64,000 nt of DNA from Puccinia triticina (taxonomy: Eukaryota; Basidiomycota; Pucciniomycetes; Pucciniales; Pucciniaceae), in assembly GCF_026914185.1 (NCBI RefSeq), contig NC_070562.1, positions 372,001 through 436,000 of the forward strand, read 5' to 3'. A model generated the notes under the pieces. It saw only the letters and a list, made by a program, of their open reading frames with translations. It searched no databases and was not told where the DNA came from. Positions 42,070 to 54,969 of this stretch are shown here, piece by piece; within the stretch, counting starts at the first letter, position 1; each line of letters opens with the position of its first letter. A program made the translations under genes and the position numbers.

Positions 42070-45000
42070 TGGGTATGCCCATCCCAAGCTCAAACAAGGA
42101 GTTGTTAATTAGTGTTGGCGTTAGCGATATGGTTGATAGTAATGCATTTGACCCTCGACTGTTCATTTCTCTTGACATTGCGCCATACACTCTCCTTGAG
42201 CATACCACGACCCCCACTCCTCATCCAACCAAATTCCTGGTGGACTCTGGAGCTACACATAATGTGCTGAGCCTATCCTTCGCGGCTAGGACTGGGCTAT
42301 TAGCCCTGGCGTCCTCGTGCACGAGGACGATCGCGGGATTTGATGGATTGACAAAGAAATCGTTGTACGAGCTGGAGCTTAGGCTTGATAGGATGGCCCA
42401 GCCGTCCAGGTTCATTGTTACAAAACTGAAGGATACATACGACGGCATATTGGGCATGCCGTGGATCCAGTTATTCGGACACCTCATCAATTGGAAAAAG
42501 CGCTCACTTCTACGGGAGGATGGCTGCATTGCCACCGCCGAGACGGTGTCGTCTTATCCAACAAAAGCCTCATTAGACGGGAAGGAGCCCGAGAGGCAAG
42601 CGAGGATAATTGACGAGGGGGTGTGTGCTTCATGCACGTTAGCACCCCCGCAATGTAAGCTCGATTTCTCTCCCCTCCACGCCATATCAGAATCAACTGG
42701 CAAGCAGGATCCTCTTCTAGGATGCCATCTTCACAGGACATCAATGGACAGGTCACAACGGGACGACAGCTGCGTTGCGACCGCGATTGCGGTATTGTCT
42801 TATCCGACAAAAGCCTCAGCTGACGGGATGGTGCCCGTGAGGCAAGTGAGGATAATGGACAAGGGAGTGTGTGCTTCGTGCACGTTAGCACTCCCGCAAT
42901 GTAAGCTCGATTTCTCATCTCCAGACATCCCGAAAGAATCAACTGGCAATTAGCAGGATCCTCTCCTGGAAAGCTGTAACCACAGGACACCAATGGACTG
43001 CACCACCACATTGGACAGGACGGAACAAGCCGGGAGCATTGTGGTCGCTGGTGCGACATCGTCTTATCCGACAAAAACCTTGTTAGACGGGGGGGAGCCC
43101 GTGAGGCAAGCAAGGATAATTGAAGAGGGGGTGCGCACTTTTAGTGGGATAACACCCCCGCAATGTGAGTCCCTAGCACGCCACTCCATGGATCTTAGTG
43201 AAACGGCTGGCAAGTGTTTACCCATAATAGGACATGCAACGGCGGCGATCATCCACACGGCCAAGGCGTCGTGGTCCACATCGGCCAGACTGGCAGCAGA
43301 GGCACGTCAGACGGGGCCAACAAAGACAGTGGAGGAGATGGTCCCACGGGCATACCATAAATACCTTCACTTATTTCAGAAGATTGGTGCCCAGAGACTC
43401 CCACCGAGGCGGCAATATGACTTCCGGGTAGATTTGATACCGGGCGCAACTCCACAGGCCAGCAGGATCATCCCCTTATCACCCGCGGAGAATGAGGCCA
43501 TGGACACACGGATTCGAGAGGGCCTGCAACACGGGAACATTAGACGGACAACATCTCTGTGGGCGGCGCCTGTGTTGTTCACTGGAAAAAAAGACGGTAA
43601 CCTCAGACCTTGTTTTGACTATCGAAAGCTTAACGCAGTTACCGTGAAGAACAAGTACCCACTGCCTTTGACCATGGATCTTGTCGACAGTCTCCTGGAC
43701 GCAGACCGGTTTACAAAACTTGACCTGCGGAACGCGTACGGCAACTTGCGTGTGGCCAAAGGGGATGAGGACAAACTCGCATTTATATGCAAAGCCGGGC
43801 AGTTTGCGCCGTTGACTATGCCGTTTGGCCCGACTGGAGCGCCAGGATTCTTCCAGTTTTTTATTCAGGACATACTTCTGGGACGCATCGGGAAGGATGT
43901 GGCGGCTTACCTAGACGATATTATGATCTACACGCAGAAGGGGTCCAACCATGAAGAGGCGGTCCGAGGAGTGCTGGAAACATTGGGCAAGCATCAGTTG
44001 TGGCTCAAACCAGAGAAGTGCGAGTTTGGGAGGGACGAAGTTGAATACTTAGGACTTCTGATTTCATGCAATCGACTACGCATGGACCCGGCGAAGGTCA
44101 CCGCTGTAACCGAATGGCCAGCACCCAACAACGTCACCAAACTCCAACAATTCATTGGGTTCGCCAATTTTTACAGATGATTCATTGATCATTTCTCAGG
44201 AACCACACGGCCCTTGCATGACTTGACAAAGGGGGACCGTACCTTCCAGTGGGACAACAGTTGCGAACAGGCGTTCAAGCGATTGAAGATAGCCTTTACT
44301 ACAGCGCCGGTTTTAAAGATCGCCGACCCATATCGGCCGTTTATACTTGAATGCGACTGTTCAGACTTCGCGCTAGGCGCCGTATTGTCGCAGGTGTGCG
44401 CAAAGGATGGCGAGCTACACCCAGTAGCGCTCCTATCCCGGTCCTTGATTCAGGCTGAGCGTAACTACGAGATTTTCGATAAAGAATTACTGGCAATAGT
44501 GGCGTCATTCAAGGAATGGAGGCACTATCTGGAGGGCAACCCGCACAGACTGGAGGCAATCGTGTACACCGACCACCGTAACCTAGAAAGTTTCATGACA
44601 ACAAAGAAACTCACTAGGCGACAGGCTCAATGGGCGGAAACACTTGGATGTTTCGATTTTGAAATCATTTTCAGACCCGGCAGACAGGCCGCTAAGCCAG
44701 ACGCGCTGTCCAGACGCCCGGATCTTGCCCCGACAAAGGAGGACAAGTTGTCGTTTGGCCAACTACTTCAACCGGAAAACATCACTCCTAACACGTTCGC
44801 GGAGGTCGCAGAAGTTGACTGCTATTTTGTAGACGAGTCATTCGAGGCCGAGGAGGCGGCAAAGTGGTTCGAAATTGACGTGCTAGGGGTCGAAGAACCG
44901 GAAGAACTGGAAGAGGGAGCGGACCCCATACCATCAGACACAGAATTGCTAAGTCTTATCAGAACTGCTACCACTAAGGACCCAAGATTAGCGGAACTAA

Positions 45001-46406
45001 TAAAGGATGCGACGGCCCATTCGGATCAGTGTAAATTGACATTCGTGGAGGGCCTAGTGTATAGTCAAGGAAGGATTGAAGTGCCAGCAAATGACGACAT
45101 CAAAACCGCAATACTACGGAGCCGGCACGACAGCCTACTGGCAGGCCACCCCGGGAGAGCCAAAACACTAGCGCTGGTCAGACGCTGCTTCACCTGGCCG
45201 TCGCTAAAGCGATTTGTAAATTGTTACGTGGACGGATGTAGTTCATGCCAGCGTGTGAAGCCCTCACTGCTGAAGCCCTACGGTACTCTAGAACCGTTAC
45301 CCATACCTACGGGCCCATGGACTGACATTTCCTACGACCTGATCACGGATTTGCCGGTGTCAAATGGCAACGACTGTATTCTGACGGTAGTCGATCAATT
45401 GACTAAGATGGCACATTTCATCGCGTGCAAGAAGTCAACATCAGCAATCCAATTGGCAGACCTCATGACGCGACACGTGTGGAAGTTGCACGGTACACCC
45501 AGGACAATTGTGTCCGACAGGGGGAGTATCTTTGTGTCCCAGATCACAAGAGAGCTGAGCAAACGGCTAGGTATACGTCTCTGCCCATCCACGGCATATC
45601 ACCCTTGGACCGATGGCCAGTCGGAGATAGTTAATAAAGCCGTGGAGCAGTATTTACGGCACTTTGTCACCTATCAGCAGGACAACTGGGACAACCTATT
45701 GCCAACAGCTGAATTTGCTTACAATAACAATGAGCACGTGTCCATTGGAATGTCCCCGTTCAAAGCCAACTACGGGTTCGAGCCAACATTTGCGGGAATA
45801 GCTTCTCCGGATCAATGTCTACCACAAGTAGAGACGAGGTTGCGGGGACTAGCAAAAGTCCAAGAAGAACTAGCCGCCGGGTTGGAAAGCGCTCAAGAAG
45901 CTATGAGGATCCAGTTTGACCGGGGCGTCTGCAAGACACCACAGTGGAAGGTCGGAGACTTTGTGTGGCTCAACGGCCGGAATATCTCAACGACGCGACC
46001 TAGCCCAAAATTGGATCACAGATGGCTAGGCCCTTTTCCAATAATTAAGATAATATCATCTTCAACGTATGAACTGATACTACCCCCTTCAATGAGAGGG
46101 GTGCACCCAGTTTTTCATGTCTCTGTCCTTAGGAAACTGGAACCGGACGAGATCGTGGGCCGACAAGTGGCACATCCGACACCGGTGGTAGTGGAAGGCG
46201 AACAGGAATGGGAGGTGGAGGACATCTTGGATTGCAGGAAAAGGGGAAAGAGGTGGGAGTATCTAATCAGCTGGAAGGGATACAAGCCGCAACATAACTC
46301 GTGGGAACCGGAGGACCATCTAAAAAATTCAAAACAACTTTTGGACGAATTCAACAGGAAATTTCCGAAAGCGGCGGCTCGACACAGGACAAGGAGGAGA
46401 TTATGA
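42051..46406 (+). pseudogene. Chromovirus Pol with two in-frame stops
   Basis: A single frame contains: protease (FLVDSGATHNVLS); a triplicated linker (see 42517-43200); reverse transcriptase with LRPCFDYRKLNAVT, LTMPFGPTGAP and an intact AAYLDDIMIY; RNase H with ILECDCSDFALGAVL and YTDHRNLE; a zinc-binding integrase N-terminus (HDSLLAGHPGRAKTL, CSSCQRVKP); integrase Asp residues in SYDLITDLP and IVSDRG and Glu in DGQSEIVNK; then a chromodomain (WEVEDILD, YLISWKGYKPQHNSWEP) ending at TGA 46404-46406. The stops are TAG at 42951-42953 and TGA at 44178-44180, the latter replacing the second Arg of the conserved NFYRRFI. The chromodomain normally steers integration to heterochromatin. Confidence 0.9.
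42517..43200 (+). repeat. Triplicated ~240-nt coding module between protease and RT
   Basis: Three in-frame copies start at about 42517, 42761 and 43006. Shared words are SYPTKAS, a DG-x2-P-x-RQ-x-RI block, GVCASCTL, PQCKLDF and ESTG. Copies 1 and 2 also share GCAGGATCCTCT at DNA level. The stop TAG 42951 arises from a 3-nt insertion in copy 2 (GGCAATTAGCAG against GGCAAGCAG in copy 1). The third copy is the most diverged. Confidence 0.85.
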
Positions 46407-47752
46407 GGGTTAAGCTTTTTTACCCATGAGGTTTTTTTTAATGCTGCCCGGTGTGGTAACCCTGTTCCTGTTCATACTATCACCCTCATATCACCTAAAC
46501 CCTTCATAAATACCTCATTATTACTTCATATTCAGATTCTACACCCCATTTTACCCCTAGTCACCCACTCATTTCACCTAGGATTTCCAAATGGATCAGC
46601 AGTTATTGGCATGTATAGTTTTGGCAGGTATTTTCTTCATACATATCCTTAGCATTATTACATACATCATTCATTAGTATCATAGCTACATAGGACTGCA
46701 GATCTTACATAACTTCATTACTCATTTTTCTCTTCATATGATATCAGCAGTACATTCCTTCATAGCTCTTGTAGTTATTATCAAATGCTCATCATTATTT
46801 CATCTTCTACATAGTTACCCTTCATGTACTCTCCTTGGTCATTGCACCTTCATCATTACTGCTCATCTTCAGATATTGTTACTATGTGCTCATCATGTAT
46901 CACCCCCCTGTAGTACTTCTCACATATATAAACACCCCTCTAGATGTTGTATCCCCATCATGCACTTTCTACTACATCCCCTCTGTAGCACCTTTTAAAC
47001 ATCACCCTTATATGCACTTTCTACTACATCCCCTCTGTAGCACCTTTACACATCACACTTAGATACACTTTCATCACCATAGAAATATATCCCCCAGCAT
47101 ATATCTCATTACCCATCTCAGAGTGACTCCCAAGAGCTTCTGCTTTTCCCCTTCTCACTTCTCCTCTCTCACTCAGTAGGATTGATACACCTCAGACTCA
47201 TAAAGTGTTAAAGCCATCTAAGTCAAAGAGAATCATCAGCCACACCCTTTTCTTTTTCTTAGTGTAACCCTTTCTCCATCAGCATTAGTCTAGAGGGCAG
47301 CCTCACCAGCACCTGTAGCCTCTCCTACATTATTAGTAGTGTAGTTGACTATTTCCCCTCACAGCTCTTTCCTGATCTTTTAGGAGTTCCACACCGGGGA
47401 AGAGAACGCAGAGCCGGGGGCTTGGGCGTTAAAGGCGGGATAGTGTTATGAGCTGCACGCGCGCCGTACTCTATGTTACGCCTGGGACATGTTGTATCTA
47501 GTACATGTCACAGCTCTCCACCTCAAGGGAGAGCGGAGGAGAGATCCCCAAACTCTCCTCATCTAGCAATCTACATAGTTTGCCACTCAAAGCCTCGACC
47601 CGGTCTTCCTTCCTTAGCTTGATCGTAACAATCCCTACCCTGTAGGTATGGCACTTTGCACCCAGGTAACTGCCTGAAATTTTAAAGATATTGGAAACCC
47701 ACGCCCAGCACCCATTTCTGGGGAACCTTCTTTTGAAAACGGGTACCTACTA

Positions 47753-47962
47753 GAGATGGCACTTGGCACCCGCAGGCGGGTACCTGCCACACTTCAGCGC
47801 ATAATTCTATGCGCTTGCAGGTACCCATTGCGCCCGTGCAGCTCCCTGCATGTATTTTTGCTAAAATGGATCCCCTGGCACCTGCCATGATCGCCTGCAG
47901 GCGCATAGAATTATGTGCTGAAGTGTGACGGGTACCCGCCGGCGGGTGCCAAGTGCCATCTC
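47753..47962. mobile_element. MITE with long inverted repeats and TA duplication
   Basis: A 210-bp element starting GAGATGGCACTTGGCACCCG and ending CGGGTGCCAAGTGCCATCTC, flanked by TA (47751-47752 and 47963-47964). The arms stay inverted-similar for about 68 bp, through CATAATTCTATGCGC. It sits in GGTACC-rich sequence that is older debris of similar composition and was interrupted earlier by the chromovirus. Confidence 0.85.
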
Positions 47963-47964
47963 TA

Positions 47965-48930
47965 GTACCTGCAAATGGGTAGTGCCAAGTGGGTACCTGA
48001 TGCCATCTTTGTAATGAAAGCTTTCTTCTGTGAGCTGTACAAGCAGTTTAGATAAGAAAGATCAATCCAATCATTAATTTGGTGCCTTTTTCTTGCAGTG
48101 TACTTATTCTCATCCTTTGAAAAATTTTGATAGTCAAATTGTGAGACTAGAACTGTAAGAATGTGTCCAACATGTTTGGATGGCCTAATGGCTCAATCAC
48201 ATCTCTTTGAGACATAATCCTATTCCAATCAACCACACATCACATGCTCTGTAAAATATGTAACAATTTACCTCAAGATTTGGCTTCATATCTCTTCCCA
48301 AACCCGCCCAAACTCTTTGATACATAATCCAAACTTATATGTGGATTGAGAGAGTTGAACTGCAGAGCAAAAGGTTTTCTATTTTGACAGTTTGACAATA
48401 ATTTTATATTATCTAGTCAAGCTTAAACAAATCTACTGGGGCATGTGTGTACATGTTAGCAATGTATCTAATGATAGCAGGGAATTCATTCTTGCAAAGC
48501 TCCAATGCTGTTTGTCAGCAAGTAGAACACTGAAGAACATGCGTTTATGTTTTTTTTGTCAGATGGAAATGCATTATACATATTGATGAGTAATTGAAGA
48601 TGATGAAAAAAGCATCCTGGGAAAGACAAACACAAACAAGTGATCAGAGGATAAATAGGCCTGCTGATTAGAAAACATTATTTTTTTATTTTGTGAAATG
48701 CCCAGTTTTAAATTTAGAAACGCTAATTACTAAATTTGAAGAAAATTCATCATTCATGCGCCACCCCTCCCACAACATCTTACCACTATCTGTCTAGGGG
48801 ACGGAAAAGTCCATTTGGTCAATTCTGACTAACTTAGTCTTATGATAAATTTTCCTATGATCCATTGCAATAACACACGGTGCACTTATTAATGGGGTTT
48901 TCTTGCCTGACTAAGCATGTTGCAAGGTGC
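47965..48930. other. Intergenic AT-rich stretch
   Basis: No gene seen. If the permease has a short last exon, it should lie here, downstream on the minus strand. Confidence 0.5.
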
Positions 48931-51625
48931 TCACCAGAAAAGATAGGTAAAGGCAAATATTGGTAATGTGATGTATGCTCCAATGAAAGAGCCCCAAGAC
49001 CTGTAAAAGAAATCAAATGAGCCTGGATCATAATGTCCCGATATCTTGGTTGGTGCTTGCCATTGTCCTTTCAAAAACACCTTGAAGCCACTCATTAGGA
49101 TAATTGCAGCCAGCATCACGACTCCATAGTACGACAGATATGGCTGGAATGGGGCCTTATAGTCAAAGCTATCTCGATCCACTCCTCGGGCTTTCAAACC
49201 TTTATGAAACCTAATGTAGGTCTTGAAAAAATACATGATCGCCTTCAGGAATTTAAACCGGCATACTAGGATCATTCTTCCGCAGCATTTGATAAGAGAA
49301 AACAACTCACAAGACAGACACTCCACCAGGTAAAGATTCCACCCATCGCCGAGATATTGACTAGCCATAGAAAGACTGAGCTTGACTTTTCGGACAAGTT
49401 CATGTATGCTAACAGGCCTGGTATCGCACTAGCAACCAGAGCATTGACCGGGTTACCGCTAGAGTTTACTTTTCCAAAGATTTTGGGGGCCATCCCATCG
49501 ATAACCAGACCGTGTAAAACGCGGCTTCCGCAGTCTGAGTGAAATTGATAAACCGTCAGATCATAACCATCATCAACTGATCGCAATCGCGCGTTACCAG
49601 GTTTACAGCATCTGGCTGATTTACTTACATACTTCAGAGCTAGTAGCCGAATAAGCTGAAACTAGCACAACCGCGTTGATGAAATCCGGTAGGATTTTGA
49701 TCTTGGATCGATTGATTGCAATCACAAAAGGTGAAGACGAAGCATCTCCAGTCCCACCTAGAAGCTGTGGGTCGTTGAAGGGAACAACAATCCCGATGAC
49801 AAAAGCACTCGCCACGTAGAAAAGTAAAAGACTGCCGTTGGTATCAAACAGGTCAAATGAAAAAAATATGTCAGCGAGAGGATTATTTGATTTTGGTTGT
49901 AGAGACACATCTATTTACCGATAAAACACGGTTCTAATTGCTCTTGGGACTGTCTTCCTAGGGTTCTCAGTTTCGGCTGCTGCCAACGCGACTGTTTCTG
50001 TACCCAGAAAGCTATACGCTGCCTGAATAAATACTGACCTGAATTTGCATGACAGTGAGCCCGCTCTGGTTTACCGTTTGGGCTTGTGTCGTCGTGAGTA
50101 AAACCATGCAAATAACGTACCAGAAAGCCAAAAAGCGGCCTGTTGCTCCAGGGATATCGTTTAGCTGTCTGAAAAGACCCGGATCTTTCCAGTACCTGGG
50201 TTTCAATCAACATCGAATTTAGTGGTGATTTTGGCTCCCGACAACGGCGTTTACCGCTCTGAAATAATTATAAAGCACCCAAAGGTAAAATGATAATCGA
50301 GGTAACACACTTCAATCCAATAAACTCATGCGTCGGCCCCCCTCCTTCGAATCGAGTATTTCCACAAGCAAGCAAACGTTTATAACGCGGTACAGTAAAA
50401 AAAGAGACAGGAAGGAAATGACTCTAACCTAAATTCAACACCAATCCTAGAACCACTAGACTGGTGATAGCGAATACTTTCACTGCGGCTAACAAGAAGA
50501 ATGAAACAAATCAGGAATGTGACTCAAGCTCACGTAAGGTCTCAGGCAATTATAACCTACCAAAAACAGATTCAAACTAGTTTTGATGGAACCATATCTC
50601 AACGGTCAATAAATACAGCTTGGTGAAAGTAAGATTCCAGTGAAGACTTTACCTCTCCGTAGCATTTCACTCCAAAAAAGTTGATAGCACATGCTGTCAA
50701 AAAAAACTTTTTGAGGTTTGGGATATCATCAGCATCTAAAGTAAAGGATGATCTGGAAATCGGTCAAAAAATTCACAATCGTAATCCATACTCCCTGGTT
50801 CACGGGTGCTTTCCAATAGTCAACCACAATCGCGGCTGCGGTCACTTCACCCGCTACGCAAATCGCAAATGAATACCTGAAACAGCAACATAAATATGAC
50901 GTGTCGATAAAAACGCCTCGAGAAGCAGATATCATTCCGATCGAGTATTGGGTCATGAGATTTACCAGTAATTCCATCCAACTGAGAAGATTGTCAGTTC
51001 CAATCTATTTAGCTTGATTGATCTTGTTCTGCAAATAAATCATTCAAAGTTTCTCACCGGAAAATCCTAAGGCTGGATCAACAAACCGAGCAGGAAAAGT
51101 TGTTAAAGCACCATGACATGGCATGTACGTTATCATTTCTCCCTGTTTTATGATAGATGATTGAGACGAATGGTTAGTGTGAACAAAACCCGAGAGGTTC
51201 TGATCTTTAATTTCGAGAACTGACTAAGGCCATCTGCACGCTACACACAACCGTACCCCTGAGGAAGAGATACAGAAAACTCAGTTTGCCACACAGGCAG
51301 AAAAACTGCTAATGCGCTGATTGACTCACATGATAAGATAGCCCAGCAAAAGTCCCATGGGGCCGCCGTCATTCAAAGAGCTTCCCATCCCTAAGAATAA
51401 TCCAGTGCCAATGGTCCCTCCAATAGACATCATTGTCAATTGCCGTTCCTTGAGCTTCCGGTGCATGGCTCCTGGAGGGCCACGCTCGGGATCGGGATCA
51501 CGCTTGACTTTCTCCGGTAAGTATCCGAGATTTTTCCCATCATTGAAGATTTCATCAAAATCCTTTAGTTGAAGATCAGGAGGTGGGTTGAGCGTTACTT
51601 CGTTACCATACTTCTCATGAGTCAT
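48931..51625 (-). CDS. Amino-acid permease (APC superfamily, fungal YAT type)
   Basis: Minus-strand start ATG 51625. Exons with clear frame: 51330-51625, 51225-51258, 51058-51142, a 16-nt exon 50966-50981, and a fifth from 50876. Further exons are recognisable around 50660-50700, 50410-50480, 50315-50345, 50110-50190, 49922-50035, 49650-49860, 49312-49520 and 48944-49240. Motifs: an N-terminal cytosolic tail, then MMSIGGTIGTGLFLGMGSSL (TM1), YAIMG-type TM2, GEMITYMP, VGWNYWYSFAI, INFFGVKCYGE, AAYSFLGTETVALAAAETEN, FVIGIVVPFNDPQLL, MSGFKVFLKG and a C-terminal WGSFIGAYITLPIFAFTYLF. It should import amino acids at the plasma membrane, a nutrient route important in rusts. The exon joins near 50700-50760 and 50550-50650 do not close cleanly and the last exon after the donor at 48944 is missing, so either my splicing is incomplete or the gene is damaged. 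Confidence 0.8.
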
Positions 51626-52885
51626 CTTGATTTTATTCTAGGGTTGAACTTGAGAAAAGGCGCTGTCCTGGACCGCCGAAGATCTGATTACCGATGTGAC
51701 TATCAAATCTGGAAGAAAAGGAAAGTAGTCGCCTTGAGAATCACTGTTCATGGGCACCCCTCAAGACGAGATGAGAAAGATGCTTTGAAAGAGAGCATCG
51801 AGGTCGTTTTTATTCCCGTTATCTCGTGTTAGAAACTTTTTTTAGTCAGTGAGATGTACATGTTTGACCGAAGAATTTACATATATCTGTGACTCCAAAA
51901 TAAAAAATGTTTCATCGCCGGTGATTCAAGTCAATGATCATCTGATTTGTATCATCGGCGCTTTTTGCGGAAGTTCCAGGGCACCCCACCATCTTGGAAG
52001 CTTGAAATGTGCGTCATGTATCCGAAATTGTTCGCAATAGCACTGTATTCTTAAGTTACACTTGGCGTGATTACTTGCGTCTTGCTCCCCACAAGTGTCT
52101 CGGATCATCCCGAACGCTTGTATGGATGCGAACGCTTGTATGGATGTATACCCTCCTGATTGCACTGATGGCATTTTCGTAACGAAGTGCGCGATTTGGT
52201 CAGCGAATTGTTTTGTCAAACGCTTGATCAGGTTCAAACTCCGCGAGCAATAAGCTTCTACCGAGATACTAGTAAGATGGTAATGCCGATCCTAGTATGA
52301 TGAATCTATCGCACCAGTCCCTCACTCAGATCCACACGGCGTATACATAGGACTCGTCGAACAAAATCAGCCGGGGGTGTGATCATTGGACCAGTCAACC
52401 CAAACTTTCAGTCGTTTAATTCAGAGGTGGCGGGCGGGCACCCCTGGGGCGAAGCGCGAGCCTCCGAGGGAGAGCTAGAGGGCTCTTGCACAGAGAGACA
52501 TAGCTATGCTCGAGTTAAACCGTCCTTGTAGCATCGGAGCCTTGTCAAGTTGTGCCAGGAGTAAGACTCTTCATGTGCAGGATCTCGAACTCATCGGCCA
52601 ACGTCTGAAGCGTGACCCCCCATCGGCGATAACCTGATCAGCCAGGGTTTGAACAAAACCCCGGGAATCCTTTTGACGGTCCCGGGCGAACACCACATTT
52701 TAGTAGTCCCGGAAGGCTTTTCCAGTGAGACGACAAGCCGGCGACACGCGCCAAAGGGCTGGATGCGCCTGATAATCGTCGAGAAGGACGGACAGCACGA
52801 GTCGCCAACTCACCACGGTGCTGATCAGCCACCAAGAGATGAACGTGGGCAAAGTGCACCGTAGCTGGCCAAACAGGGATTGTTC
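51626..52885. other. Intergenic; permease upstream region
   Basis: No gene seen. A tandem pair of the word CGAACGCTTGTATGGATG lies at about 52111-52146. Confidence 0.45.
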
Positions 52886-53700
52886 GAAATTCAGGGTAGG
52901 GTCCTCCTTGACACCGGCGCTGGCTCGTCGTGTGTATCTCTAAGCTTTGTTTTAGATCGTGCCTTATTAATATTTCTTTCTTTCGGGTCTTTTAGAATTA
53001 CCGGGGCTTGTTGTGGATGACAGGTTGGCAAAAGGGAAGTGTTACCTAGTGAGGGTTAAGTTCACTATGATTTGCCGATTGGCGCCGTTGCCCAGTTACG
53101 ACGCTATTATAGTTCGGAATTGGATTTCAGCCAGTATAGCCTCGACTGACTGGAATTCCGACAGCTGGCAAGATGATCATCGCATCAATGCAGTCCCTTT
53201 CAGCATAACGTCGTCGTGCGCATGTAGTACCATGAATTACGAATTGTCGGCGATGATTGAGGACGACGAGGTGTTCCTTGCTAAGAGTATTAGACTCCAC
53301 GAGGTCTTGAAGGGCACTCGCGAGTCGTTTATCTGTCTGATAGCAAGGTTTTCATCCCATGGAAAACAAATGAGCGACGTCGACGTTCCGAAAACATTGT
53401 CTGGCACCAAGTATGGCCACTATGAATGGTTAGACATGCCCGTTGGGTTATTCAGCGCGCCGAATACATTCCAGAGAATGATGGCGCAGATCCTTCGCGA
53501 GTTTGTTGACGTGCTCGTCGAGGTCTACCTGTATGACATCCTCATCTAGCCTCTAGGTCCGTCATGTTAAGGCGGTCTACGAGGTCCTGCGTAGGGAGGA
53601 ATTCAAGGGCAGTGCCCTCATTTTGAGAAAGATCGAGTACATCGGGTATGTTTTCGGGCTTGACTTGATCCGTCCTATGTAGGAGAAAATAGCGTGCTTT
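52886..53700 (+). pseudogene. Decayed gypsy-type pol fragment (protease to RT)
   Basis: GRVLLDTGAGSSCVS near 52892 is a retropepsin active-site remnant. The frame 53013-53549 ends in reverse-transcriptase sequence: SGTKYGHYEWLDMPVGLFSA, FQRMMAQILREFVDVLVEVY, then YLYDILI where the active YxDD site should be, followed at once by a stop. Past the stop, HVKAVYEVLRREEF and IEYIGYVFGLDLI continue the RT thumb in another frame. Large internal deletions separate protease from RT. No LTRs were found. Confidence 0.75.
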
Positions 53701-53939
53701 CGAGATTGGCCGAGAGCCCAGGCGGTCTTCGATGACGGATCGTTCCTCTACAGGGCTTTGTATGCTTTATCGGCGATGCGTGCCGGGCGTCGCCAATCGC
53801 CGAGGTAGCCGGACGGTTACGTGACCTGAGCGTGTCGAGTGACGAAACGGCCGGTACACCCGAGCTTAACAAAGCCTCTCCGAGGAGGCGCGGAGCGTCT
53901 CCGAAGGAGAGGCGTACCTCTAAAGTCACACGGCCCTAC

Positions 53940-54845
53940 AGACTCGAGAATTTCTGGCAAAAAAACACATATTCTATTTTCAAAATGTTTTTAAAAATGT
54001 AGTTTTTAGTTTAAAAAAAATCTGAGTAGACAGACTTGTAGCCTGCAATCTCAGCTTCCATTTCACTGTTTTTTACCTAGCTGACACACATAATTACTAG
54101 CCCACTCCACCTACTGTGAAGTGGTTCTGGAGAGGTGATCCAGCGGTTTTTGAGCTCAAAATTTGAAATTCCCTGAGCCCGCGCGGGCTCAAAGGGGGGG
54201 ATTGGGTACAGAAATCCACCATGTAACAACATTTACAGGATGTTTCTTACAAGGGGGGATGGATACAGGGGAGTTTGAAGTGGGGGAAAATAAGCTGCAG
54301 CCATGCCGGAAAAGCTTGCCCTCTTGGCCAGGATTTTCCACCGGAAAATCCTGCTGGATTTGCCAAAACTGCGGGAACTGTGCAGATACTATCTGCACAG
54401 TTCTCATACGTGCATGGCTAGCACGCAATCACCAGCAAGCCTAGGCAAGGCCCCACGAACCGTCCAATGGCCAAGCCGTGGGTCCGTTCGATGCCACCCG
54501 CCAGTCCTCATTTGGACGGATCAGGAACAATCAACATTCAATCACTCAATCCACATTTCAATCAACAATCAATTGCTTCGGCCCTTCTCTTCTTTGTCTT
54601 GACTCAACAGGATCAAAGCCTTCCAGCTTGTATATTTCCCTGGTGGAGGAATCTTGCTGTTGGACTGTCGATCTAGAACCAAACGGCTCCTCTTCCCCAA
54701 TCTAGTCTCAGGGACCGATTGAACGGCCCCTTTCCTTTCTCTCTCAATCCAACAGGATTAGGACGATCACCTCAGCTCCTCACTCCCGCCTGCCACCAGG
54801 ATCAACCCAGTCGGCTCGTTCCATCCCCCTCCCATCATCCGCCGG
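53940..54845. other. Gene-free stretch with strong hairpins before the gypsy LTR
   Basis: No gene supported. It holds a 16-bp palindrome GAGCCCGCGCGGGCTC (about 54175-54190) and two perfect hairpins with 3-nt loops: CAGGATTTTCC/GGAAAATCCTG (54329-54353) and GAACTGTGCAGAT/ATCTGCACAGTTC (54375-54403). The CT-rich part up to 54845 precedes the LTR. Confidence 0.6.
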
Positions 54846-54935
54846 TGTAAGACTCAAAAGTGGTTGTGAAACCCTTTTGCTGAATGGAGAAGGGGATGAA
54901 GGAGTTGCAAGCTCTGCCCTTCTATACTACCAGCT

Positions 54936-54969
<34 letters not shown>

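Larger units (their letters stand above)
40708..47630 (+). mobile_element. Ty3/gypsy chromovirus, complete structure, inactivated by stops
   Basis: 187-bp LTRs at 40708-40894 and 47444-47630 start TGTTATGAGCTGC and end GTAACA or ATAACA; about five differences were seen. The target duplication ATCCC is perfect (40703-40707 and 47631-47635). A purine tract AAAGGCGGGA precedes the 3' LTR. Gag, protease, RT, RNase H, integrase and chromodomain are all present in order. About 1 kb without ORFs (46410-47440) lies between pol and the 3' LTR. Confidence 0.93.

Noticed and set aside
43234..43582. Arg-rich plus- and minus-strand ORFs in the chromovirus RT
   Set aside because: They are frame shadows of pol.
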